Shown here piece after piece: positions 15,190-22,651 of a stretch of 64,000 nucleotides of DNA (positions within the stretch are counted from its first letter, which is position 1; each line of letters opens with the position of its first letter). This DNA is from an uncultured beta proteobacterium (GTDB lineage Bacteria > Pseudomonadota > Gammaproteobacteria > Burkholderiales > SG8-39). The notes under the pieces were generated by a model. It searched no databases. It was not told the DNA's origin and saw only the letters and a list, made by a program, of their open reading frames with translations. The DNA is taken from assembly GCA_903928055.1 (NCBI GenBank), contig CAIYPG010000026.1, positions 17,079 to 81,078 on the forward strand, given 5' to 3'. Both the position numbers and the translations under genes were made by a program.

Positions 15190-16515
15190 ATGGATGAGAA
15201 AAAACTGCCCGACGTTCCGACGACCGACATTTCTTCAACGGATGCAACACCTCCCGTTTTGGAAACCCCTCCTGTGCAACGCCGTGACTTCCTCAAACGC
15301 GCCGGCGCCACTTCTCTCGCGGTGGGCATCATGAGCCTCGTCCCTGACGCAGTACGCCACGCAGCCTGGGCTGCCGGTTCCGATGCCCCCGAGAAAAAGG
15401 AAATCAAGATCGGCTTCATTCCGCTGACCGATTGCTCCTCGGTGGTCATGGCCAACGTGATGGAGTTCGACAAGAAGTACGGCATCAAGATCATCCCGAC
15501 CAAGGAAGCCTCCTGGGCCGGCGTGCGCGACAAGCTCGTCAACGGCGAACTTGACGCGGCACATGTGCTCTATGGCCTGATCTACGGCGTGCAGATGGGA
15601 ATCGGCGGCCCGAAGAAGGACATGAACATCCTCATGGCACTGAACCACAACGGCCAGGCCATCACGCTGGCACGCAAGTTCTATGACAAGGGCGTGACCG
15701 ACGGTGCCAGCCTCTCTGCACTCATCAAGAAGGAAAAGGGCGACTACACGTTCGCGCAGACCTTCCCGACCGGCACGCATGCCATGTGGCTGTACTACTG
15801 GCTTGCGACCTACGGCATCGACCCGTTCAAGGACGTCAAGAACATCGTCGTGCCGCCGCCGCAGATGGTAGCCAACATGCGCGTGGGCAACATGGACGGC
15901 TTTTGTGTGGGTGAGCCCTGGGGCAACCGCGCCATCATGGACAAGATCGGATTCACCGCAGTGACCAGCCAGGCGATCTGGAAGGACCATCCGGAAAAGA
16001 CGCTGGGCTGCACTGCCGAGTTCACGCAAAAGTACCCCAACACCGCGCGCGCCATGACCGCCGCCATCATTGAAGCAAGCAAGTGGATCGACGGATCGCT
16101 CTCCAACCGCCAGAAGACCGCCGAAGTCGTCTCCGACAAGTCCTATATCAACACCGACAAGGACGTGATCCTCGAGCGCATGCTGGGCCGCTACAACAAC
16201 GGCATCGGCAAGACCTGGGATGACCCGGACGCGATGCACTTCTACAACGACGGCTATGTCACCTACCCCTTCCTCTCCGACGGCATGTGGTTCCTCACGC
16301 AGCACCGCCGCTGGGGCCTGTTGAAGGATGACGTGGACTACCTCGGTGTGGCCAAGCAGGTGAACCGCCTCGACATCTACAAGGCGGCCGCCGACATGAC
16401 CAAGACGCCCATCCCGAAGAGCACCATGCGCACGGTCAAGATGATCGATGGCACGGTGTGGGACGGCAAGGACCCGAAGAAGTACGCCGCGTCGTTCAAG
16501 ATCAGGGCTGCCTAG
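15190..16515 (+). CDS. nrtA: Nitrate ABC transporter substrate-binding protein
   Basis: 441 residues from the ATG at 15190, preceded by GGAGA; a TTG four codons earlier is less likely. A twin-arginine signal (QRRDFLKRAG, Arg31-Arg32) exports the folded protein. The CmpA/NrtA family is recognised by KIGFIPLTDCSSVVMAN, a conserved TKEASWAGVRDKL and NMDGFCVGEPWGNRA. It binds nitrate (perhaps nitrite) in the periplasm and feeds the NrtB/NrtD importer encoded next. NasS sensors belong to the same family but lack export signals. The gene heads the operon, right after the NasT-controlled attenuator. Confidence 0.93.
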   Translation: MDEKKLPDVPTTDISSTDATPPVLETPPVQRRDFLKRAGATSLAVGIMSLVPDAVRHAAWAAGSDAPEKKEIKIGFIPLTDCSSVVMANVMEFDKKYGIKIIPTKEASWAGVRDKLVNGELDAAHVLYGLIYGVQMGIGGPKKDMNILMALNHNGQAITLARKFYDKGVTDGASLSALIKKEKGDYTFAQTFPTGTHAMWLYYWLATYGIDPFKDVKNIVVPPPQMVANMRVGNMDGFCVGEPWGNRAIMDKIGFTAVTSQAIWKDHPEKTLGCTAEFTQKYPNTARAMTAAIIEASKWIDGSLSNRQKTAEVVSDKSYINTDKDVILERMLGRYNNGIGKTWDDPDAMHFYNDGYVTYPFLSDGMWFLTQHRRWGLLKDDVDYLGVAKQVNRLDIYKAAADMTKTPIPKSTMRTVKMIDGTVWDGKDPKKYAASFKIRAA

Positions 16516-16521
16516 GAAGAA

Positions 16522-16583
16522 CTGATTCCGTTTGTGCCAGATCCTGGGATCTGATCAAAGGATCAAACCATGAACGGAATCAG
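16522..16583 (+). repeat. Intercistronic inverted repeats between nrtA and nrtB
   Basis: Perfect 11-bp inverted repeat CTGATTCCGTT (16522-16532) / AACGGAATCAG (16573-16583). It encloses a second perfect hairpin CAGATCC-TG-GGATCTG (16538-16553). There is no T run, so it is not a simple terminator. It probably stabilises the upstream nrtA mRNA or marks a processing site, giving more binding protein than permease. Confidence 0.7.
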
Positions 16584-16633
16584 CTTGCCCGAGATTCATC
16601 CAGCAACAATCAGGACCATAAACAGGAAACACC

Positions 16634-17569
16634 ATGAGCGTCGTCTCACTCGCCCCTGCCATGCTCAAAGATAATTCCCCATCCGCATCACCCATAACGC
16701 CCGTTGCGGCCAATGAAGCCCAGACTGTGCAGCGCCCGAAATCGCGCTCCTCGCGCGTCACGCTGGGTGACGACGGCAATCCGCTCTACGTGCGCGCCCG
16801 CGCACCGGAGTGGACAATGCGCGTGTTTGCCATGCTGTGCGGCATTGCACTGTTCATCGGCGCATGGGAAATCCTCTCCAAGACCGGCGGTGGCCGCCTG
16901 CCAGACCCGGTCTCGACCTGGCATTCGGCAGTGCAGTTGTTCAGCGATCCGTTCTACCGCAAGGGCCCGAACGACCAGGGCATCGGCTGGAACATCCTCA
17001 ATTCGCTGGGCCGCGTCGGCATCGGTTTCGGCATGGCGGCCGCGGTGGGCATTCCGCTCGGCTTCATGATCGGGCGCTTCCGTTTCCTGTCGGACATGGC
17101 ATCGCCCATCATCTCGATGCTGCGCCCGGTGTCACCGCTGGCATGGCTGCCGATCGGCCTCCTCGTTTTCAAGGCCGCCAACCCGGCTGCAATCTACGTG
17201 ATCTTCATCTCCAGCATCTGGCCCATGATCATCAACACCGCAGTGGGCGTGCGCCAGATCCCCGAGGACTACATGAATGTGGCCAAGGTGCTGAAGCTCT
17301 CCGAATGGAAGGTGTTCACGAAAATCCTGTTCCCGGCAGTGCTGCCCTACATGATGACCGGCGTGCGCCTCGCCATCGGCGTGGCCTGGCTGGTGATCGT
17401 CGCCGCGGAAATGCTGACCGGCGGCGTGGGCATCGGCTTCTGGGTATGGGACGAATGGAACAACCTCAACGTCCAGCACATCATCATCGCCATCTTCACG
17501 GTGGGAATCGTCGGCCTCGCGCTGGAGCAGTTGCTGATTTTTGCGGCACGCCGCTTCAACTACGAATAG
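16634..17569 (+). CDS. nrtB: Nitrate ABC transporter permease
   Basis: 311 residues, preceded by AGGAAAC. After a ~55-residue cytoplasmic N-terminus, about six membrane segments follow. The BPD_transp_1 EAA-type loop is visible around EDYMNVAKVLKLSEWKVFTK, followed by ILFPAVLPYMMTGVRLAIG. The NrtB/CmpB subfamily is supported by MLTGGVGIGFWVWDEWNNL near the C-terminus. It forms the inner-membrane channel of the nitrate importer with the ATPase encoded 21 bp downstream. Confidence 0.93.
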   Translation: MSVVSLAPAMLKDNSPSASPITPVAANEAQTVQRPKSRSSRVTLGDDGNPLYVRARAPEWTMRVFAMLCGIALFIGAWEILSKTGGGRLPDPVSTWHSAVQLFSDPFYRKGPNDQGIGWNILNSLGRVGIGFGMAAAVGIPLGFMIGRFRFLSDMASPIISMLRPVSPLAWLPIGLLVFKAANPAAIYVIFISSIWPMIINTAVGVRQIPEDYMNVAKVLKLSEWKVFTKILFPAVLPYMMTGVRLAIGVAWLVIVAAEMLTGGVGIGFWVWDEWNNLNVQHIIIAIFTVGIVGLALEQLLIFAARRFNYE

Positions 17570-17590
17570 GCAAGTACACAAGGAACCAAC

Positions 17591-18382
17591 ATGGGCAAAT
17601 ACCTGCAAATAGAAAGCGTCGGCATGGTGTTCGAAACCAAGAAGGGCCCGTTCACGGCCCTCGAGGACATCAACTTGGAAATCGCCGAGGGAGAATTCGT
17701 CTCGCTGATCGGGCACTCCGGCTGCGGAAAATCGACGTTGCTGAACCTGATCGCCGGCCTGTTGAAGACCACCGATGGCACGATGATCCTCGCCGAGCGC
17801 GAGATCTCCGGCCCCGGCCCGGACCGCGGCGTGGTGTTCCAGAACCACTCCCTGCTGCCCTGGCTCACCTGCTTCGACAATGTCTACCTCGCGGTGGAAC
17901 GCGTGTTTGCCGGCAAGGAGGACAAGGCGTCGCTGAAGAAGCGCACGCACGAGGCGCTGGCGCTGGTCGGCCTCACGCATGCCGAACAGAAATACCCGCA
18001 TGAAATCTCCGGCGGCATGAAGCAGCGCGTCGGCATCGCCCGCGCGCTGTCGATGCAGCCCAAGGTGCTGCTGATGGACGAACCATTCGGCGCACTGGAT
18101 GCCCTCACCCGCGCTCACCTGCAGGACGAGCTGACGCGCATCGTGGGCGAGACGGGAAGTACGGTGGTGATGGTGACCCACGACGTGGACGAGGCGGTGC
18201 TGCTGTCCGACCGCGTGGTGATGATGACCAACGGCCCGGCGGCGACGATCGGCGAAATCCTGCACGTGGACCTGCCGCGTCCGCGCGAGCGCCTGGCGCT
18301 GGCGGCGCACCCGCGCTACATGGCACTGCGTTCCGAAGTGCTGAAATTCCTGTACCAGAAACAGTTGAAGGTCGCGGCCTGA
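17591..18382 (+). CDS. nrtD: Nitrate ABC transporter ATP-binding protein
   Basis: 263 residues. All ABC motifs are present in order: Walker [10 protein letters not shown] (~43-51), the signature [15 protein letters not shown], Walker [13 protein letters not shown] and the switch His in VTHDVDEA. Its closest relatives are NrtD/CmpD/SsuB-type anion importers. Unlike cyanobacterial NrtC it has no fused substrate-binding domain. It hydrolyses ATP to drive nitrate import through NrtB. Confidence 0.93.
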   Translation: MGKYLQIESVGMVFETKKGPFTALEDINLEIAEGEFVSLIGHSGCGKSTLLNLIAGLLKTTDGTMILAEREISGPGPDRGVVFQNHSLLPWLTCFDNVYLAVERVFAGKEDKASLKKRTHEALALVGLTHAEQKYPHEISGGMKQRVGIARALSMQPKVLLMDEPFGALDALTRAHLQDELTRIVGETGSTVVMVTHDVDEAVLLSDRVVMMTNGPAATIGEILHVDLPRPRERLALAAHPRYMALRSEVLKFLYQKQLKVAA

Positions 18383-18430
18383 GTCCCGCGACGGACGTCC
18401 CGAGACCGAGCCGAGAATGAGGATTGGCAC

Positions 18431-18847
18431 ATGACTCCCGAACAGATCGCCGTGGTGCAGACCACCTACAAGAGCGTCGCCCCCATTTCCGATACTGCTG
18501 CGCAATTGTTCTACGGCAAGCTGTTCGAACTCGACCCGGCGCTCAAGCCGCTGTTCAAGGGTGACATGCGCGAACAGGGGCGCAAACTGATGATGATGAT
18601 CGGCACCGCCGTGGCCGGCCTCTCCGACCTGCAGCGCCTGGTGCCCGCCGTCCAGGCGCTGGGCAGGCGCCACGCCGGTTACGGTGTGCTGCCGCAACAC
18701 TTCGACACGGTCGGCGCAGCACTGCTCTGGACCCTGGAACAGGGCCTCGGCCCCGCCTTCACGCCGGAGGCAAAAGCCGCCTGGACCGAAACCTACGTGA
18801 CGCTGGCTGCAGTGATGAAGCAGGCCGCGTACGGGACACCCGCGTGA
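18431..18847 (+). CDS. Single-domain globin (bacterial haemoglobin)
   Basis: 138 residues, matching a single-domain Vitreoscilla-type or flavohaemoglobin-head globin. The N-terminal helix MTPEQIAVVQTTYKSV, the B/C region LFYGKLFELDPALKPLF with a conserved Phe, and the F-helix GRRHAGYGV with the probable proximal His are visible. No reductase domain is attached. It sits between the transporter and nitrate reductase genes of the nas operon. It could therefore scavenge NO or nitrite-derived radicals formed during nitrate reduction, or help supply oxygen. The role is inferred from position only. Confidence 0.9.
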   Translation: MTPEQIAVVQTTYKSVAPISDTAAQLFYGKLFELDPALKPLFKGDMREQGRKLMMMIGTAVAGLSDLQRLVPAVQALGRRHAGYGVLPQHFDTVGAALLWTLEQGLGPAFTPEAKAAWTETYVTLAAVMKQAAYGTPA

Positions 18848-18853
18848 TCTGCT

Positions 18854-18940
18854 TTCCCTCATCCCAACCCTTCTCCCGAATGGAGAAGGGTTATTCCCCC
18901 CTCTCCCTCCGGGAGAGGGATCGAGGGTGAGGGAAGCCTT
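18854..18940. repeat. REP-like repeat, family 2, upstream of nasA
   Basis: Two adjacent palindromes, CCCTTCTCC...GGAGAAGGG and CTCTCCCTCCGGGAGAG, flanked by TTCCCTC and GAGGGAAGCCTT. It is related to the element inside cobA at 21729-21842. It ends five bases before the nasA start, so its GAGGGTGAGGGA may act as the nasA ribosome binding region. Confidence 0.75.
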
Positions 18941-18945
18941 CCACA

Positions 18946-21654
18946 ATGCCTGAAGTCAAATCAACCTGCTGCTACTGCGGCGTCGGCTGCGGCGTCGTGA
19001 TTGAACATGACGGGCGGAAGATCACCGGCGTGCGCGGCGACCCGGACCATCCGGCGAACTTCGGGCGCCTGTGCACCAAGGGCCAGACGCTGCATCTCTC
19101 CGCTGGCACCTCGGCCCGCGTGCTGTTCCCGGAACTGCGCCGCGGCAAGAGCGGCGCGCGCGTCCGCGCCACCTGGGAAGAAACGCTCGATTACACGGCC
19201 GAACGCTTCGCCACCATCATCCGCAAGCATGGCCCGGATGCGGTGGCCTTCTACATCTCCGGCCAGTTGCTGACCGAGGACTATTACGTCTTCAACAAGC
19301 TCGCCAAGGGCCTGATCGGCACGAACAACGTCGACACGAATTCGCGCCTGTGCATGTCCTCGGCGGTGGCCGGCTACAAGGCCACGCTGGGCGCCGACGC
19401 GCCGCCCGCCTGCTATGAGGACATCGCGCACACCGACTGCCTGTTCATCTCGGGCTCGAACACGGCGTTTGCCCATCCCATCCTTTACCGCCGCATTGAG
19501 GATGCACGACGTGCAAACCCGAACCTGAAAACCATCGTCGTCGATCCGCGCCGCACCGACACTGCACGCGAAGCCGACCTGCATCTGGCCATCCTGCCCG
19601 GCACCGATGTGGCGCTGTGCAACGGCATGCTGCATGTGCTGGTATGGGAGGGACTGTGCAACGCGGACTACATCCGCAACCATACCGAGGGCTTCGAGGC
19701 GATCCGCGAAACGGTGCGCGAGTACACGCCCGTTGCGGTCTCCGAAATCTGCGGCGTGCCAGCCGAGGACATCGTCAAGGCGGCAAAGTGGTTTGCCGAA
19801 TCGAAGGCCACGCTGTCGCTCTACTGCCAGGGGCTGAACCAGTCCTCGAACGGCACGCAGAACAACGCCGCCGTCATCAACCTGCATCTGGCCACAGCGC
19901 AGATCGGCAGGCCGGGCGCCGGGCCCTTCTCGCTTACCGGCCAGCCCAATGCCATGGGCGGACGCGAAGTAGGCGGCATGGCGAACCTGCTCTCGGCGCA
20001 TCGCGATCTTGCGAACCTGCAACATCGTGCCGAAGTGGCGAAGTTGTGGGGCTTACCCGACGTGCCGGCCAGGCCGGGCAAAACCGCCGTTGAACTGTTC
20101 GATGCGGTGCGCACCGGCGAGATAAAGGCGGTGTGGATCGCCTGCACGAATCCGGCGCAGTCCATGCCGGATGCCGGCCCTGTGTGCGAAGCGCTGGCAA
20201 AGGCCGAACTCGTCGTGCTGCAGGAGGCATTTGCCAACACCGACACCGCCCGCTATGCCGACGTGCTGCTGCCCGCCACGACCTGGGGCGAAAAGGAAGG
20301 CACGGTCACGAATTCCGAACGGCGCATCACGCGCGTGCGCGCCGCGATCCCGCCGCACCGCAAGTCGCTGCATGACTGGGCGATCGCGCGCGACTTCGCG
20401 CTGGCCCTCGGCGAAAAACTCGGCCGCGCCGAAGATGCAAAGCGGTTATTCAACTATCCGACAGCCGAGAGCGTGTTCAACGAACACCGGGAGACCACGC
20501 GAGGTCGCGACCTCGACATCACCGGCATGAGCTACGCCATGCTGGAGAATGACGGCCCGCAGCAATGGCCGCTCGCAGAAGGCGAAACCACCGGCAAGGT
20601 GCGGCTATACGAGGACGGCCGCTTTCCCACGCCATCCGGACGCGCCCGCTTTGCCGACACGAAGTACCGGCCGACTGCGGAAAAGACCGACGCGCGCCAT
20701 CCGCTGCATTTCAATACCGGACGCCTGCGTGACCAGTGGCACGGCATGAGCCGCACCGGCCGCGTCGCCCGTCTCTACAACCACGTCGATGAACCCGTGC
20801 TGGCCATGCACACCCGCGACATGGAGCGGCGCAGCCTCAAGGATGGCGACATCGTACGCGTCTCGAGCCGGCGCGGGTCGATCGCCGTGCGCGCCGCCGC
20901 ATCCGACGAAATGCGTCCCGGCCAGACCTTCCTTGCCATGCACTGGGGCAGCCAGTTCATGAACTCGGCTGGTGCAAACGCGCTGACGATTCCCGCGGTA
21001 GATCCGGTTTCAAAGCAGCCCGAACTGAAGCATGCCGCAGTGCAGGTGGAAAAGCTTGAACTGCCCTGGCAACTGGTGATCATGCGCATGGTGAGTGCGG
21101 AAGAAGCACCACGGCTGCTGGCCGGCGTGCAGCCCCGGCTGGCCGGATTCGGCTATGCCACGGCGGGCCTGTTCGGCCGCGATGATCCGGCCGTGATTTT
21201 GCGTGCCGCCAGCGCTGCGCCGATGACGGATGCGGCGCTGGCCGAACTGGACGACCTGTTCCGCTTCAACAATGCCCGCTGCATGGTGTATCGCGATGCG
21301 CGCCGCGGCATCTCCAAACGGATCATGGTCGAAGCGGGCCGCGTCACCGCAGTGCGCCTGACCGGCGAAACGGCGGCCCGCGACTGGCTGAAGGAAGTCA
21401 TGATCGAGCACACCTCGGCCGAGGCCGTGCGGCGCTGGGTGCTGGCACCGGTGTCGACGCTGCCGGCTGCGATCAGCAGCACCCGCGGCCGCATCGTCTG
21501 CAACTGCCTCAATGTGTCCGAATCCGAAATCATGGCCGAGGTCGCACAGGGCGCCGACCTGCCCGCGCTGCAGGGCAAACTGAAATGCGGCACGAGCTGC
21601 GGCTCCTGCGTACCGGAACTGAAGCGCATGGTCGCAATGAGGAAGGCGGCATGA
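18946..21654 (+). CDS. nasA: Assimilatory nitrate reductase catalytic subunit
   Basis: 902 residues. The N-terminus binds a 4Fe-4S cluster (Cys8-x2-Cys11-x3-Cys15 and Cys43 in GRLCTKG). The molybdopterin oxidoreductase core and a C-terminal Mo-dinucleotide-binding domain follow (HPLHFNTGRLRDQWHG, GDIVRVSSRRG). The last ~70 residues form a BFD-like [2Fe-2S] domain with IVCNCLNVSE and CGTSCGSC, as in Klebsiella-type NasA. It reduces nitrate to nitrite in the cytoplasm. No separate NasB/NasC electron-transfer subunit is encoded in the operon, so the electron donor is probably encoded elsewhere. Its stop overlaps the cobA start (ATGA). Confidence 0.95.
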   Translation: MPEVKSTCCYCGVGCGVVIEHDGRKITGVRGDPDHPANFGRLCTKGQTLHLSAGTSARVLFPELRRGKSGARVRATWEETLDYTAERFATIIRKHGPDAVAFYISGQLLTEDYYVFNKLAKGLIGTNNVDTNSRLCMSSAVAGYKATLGADAPPACYEDIAHTDCLFISGSNTAFAHPILYRRIEDARRANPNLKTIVVDPRRTDTAREADLHLAILPGTDVALCNGMLHVLVWEGLCNADYIRNHTEGFEAIRETVREYTPVAVSEICGVPAEDIVKAAKWFAESKATLSLYCQGLNQSSNGTQNNAAVINLHLATAQIGRPGAGPFSLTGQPNAMGGREVGGMANLLSAHRDLANLQHRAEVAKLWGLPDVPARPGKTAVELFDAVRTGEIKAVWIACTNPAQSMPDAGPVCEALAKAELVVLQEAFANTDTARYADVLLPATTWGEKEGTVTNSERRITRVRAAIPPHRKSLHDWAIARDFALALGEKLGRAEDAKRLFNYPTAESVFNEHRETTRGRDLDITGMSYAMLENDGPQQWPLAEGETTGKVRLYEDGRFPTPSGRARFADTKYRPTAEKTDARHPLHFNTGRLRDQWHGMSRTGRVARLYNHVDEPVLAMHTRDMERRSLKDGDIVRVSSRRGSIAVRAAASDEMRPGQTFLAMHWGSQFMNSAGANALTIPAVDPVSKQPELKHAAVQVEKLELPWQLVIMRMVSAEEAPRLLAGVQPRLAGFGYATAGLFGRDDPAVILRAASAAPMTDAALAELDDLFRFNNARCMVYRDARRGISKRIMVEAGRVTAVRLTGETAARDWLKEVMIEHTSAEAVRRWVLAPVSTLPAAISSTRGRIVCNCLNVSESEIMAEVAQGADLPALQGKLKCGTSCGSCVPELKRMVAMRKAA

Positions 21655-22631
21655 ACGGCAAGCCGATCTTCCCTCCCTTGCAGGGCGCGCATTCTGTTGC
21701 GTCGGAATGTCACTCGGGCGGGACGCCCCTCCCTCACCCTCGGTCCCTCTCCCTTGGGAAGAGGGATGAAAATCGCTTCCTTGCTGAGGGAGGTGGTTTT
21801 CTCCCTTCTCCCTCCGGGAGAAGGGCCGGGGATGAGGGAAGCTTTTGCATAGATAAAAATCAGCAAGGCAAAGTCTGGCTGATCGGCGCCGGCCCCGGCG
21901 ACGTGGAACTGCTGACGCTGAAAGCGGTGCGCGCACTGGGTGAGGCCGATATCGCGCTGGTCGATGACCTGGTGAACCGCGAAGTGCTGCAGTTCCTGCG
22001 CCCCGACGTCCGCATCATCGAAGTGGGCAAGCGCGGTGGCTGCAAGTCCACGCCCCAGGCCTTCATCGAGCGGCAGATGATCTGCTATGCGCGGCTCGGC
22101 CACACCGTGGTGCGCATCAAGGGCGGCGACCCGTTCGTGTTCGGCCGTGGCGGCGAGGAAGTCGAAACACTGCGCCGCGAAGGCATCGCGGTTGAAGTGG
22201 TGAACGGCATCACCTCCGGACTGGCCGCACCGGCCTCGCTCGGGATTCCGGTGACGCATCGCGACTGCGCGCGCGGCGTGACGCTGATCACCGGACACAC
22301 CAGCCACGAAAATGCAGATAGGAACCCGCCGAACTGGGACGCACTGGCGCATTCCGGCACGACGCTGGTGATCTACATGGGCATGTCCCACCTGGCGGAG
22401 ATCAGCGCAAGCCTGCGCGCCGCCGGCATGGACGGCAACACGCCCGTCGCACTGATTCAGAACGGCACGCTGGCAACGGAGCGCAGCGTGATCACTTCCC
22501 TTTCCAGCGCCGCCGAAGCCGCCGGAAAAAGTGGAATCGGAAGTCCGGCCATCATCGTCGTGGGCGATGTGGTCCGGTTCGCAAACAGGGGCTCCGCGCA
22601 GGAATTGCAGCATCTGCGCCGGGTCGCATAA
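21651..22631 (+). CDS. cobA: Uroporphyrinogen-III C-methyltransferase with REP-derived N-terminal extension
   Basis: 326 residues. The conserved SUMT domain starts near residue 73 with VWLIGAGPGDVELLTL and contains VVRIKGGDPFVFGRGGEE and GITSGLAAPASLGIPVTHRD. It methylates uroporphyrinogen III to precorrin-2, the siroheme precursor needed by NirB. The only in-frame standard start found is the ATG at 21651, overlapping the nasA stop. Codons 27-64 come from an inserted REP-like element, giving a low-complexity extension that most SUMTs lack. No ATG, GTG or TTG lies in frame between the element and the domain. The name assumes a single-function enzyme; there is no CysG dehydrogenase/ferrochelatase domain. 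Confidence 0.9.
   Translation: MNGKPIFPPLQGAHSVASECHSGGTPLPHPRSLSLGKRDENRFLAEGGGFLPSPSGRRAGDEGSFCIDKNQQGKVWLIGAGPGDVELLTLKAVRALGEADIALVDDLVNREVLQFLRPDVRIIEVGKRGGCKSTPQAFIERQMICYARLGHTVVRIKGGDPFVFGRGGEEVETLRREGIAVEVVNGITSGLAAPASLGIPVTHRDCARGVTLITGHTSHENADRNPPNWDALAHSGTTLVIYMGMSHLAEISASLRAAGMDGNTPVALIQNGTLATERSVITSLSSAAEAAGKSGIGSPAIIVVGDVVRFANRGSAQELQHLRRVA
21729..21842. repeat. REP-like repeat, family 2, inside the cobA coding sequence
   Basis: Two palindromic cores, CCCTCTCCCTTGGGAAGAGGG and CCCTTCTCCCTCCGGGAGAAGG, flanked by CCCTCACCCTC and GATGAGGGAAGC. They share blocks with the element at 18854-18940. It is read through in frame as part of the cobA N-terminus. Confidence 0.8.
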
Positions 22632-22651
22632 CGGGCGGCAAAGGAAGCTAC

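Noticed and set aside
17132..18946. A long minus-strand open frame opposite nrtB, nrtD and the globin gene
   Set aside because: The translation is rich in His, Arg, Gly and Gln without domain motifs and is antisense to three well-supported genes; it is a GC-rich shadow.
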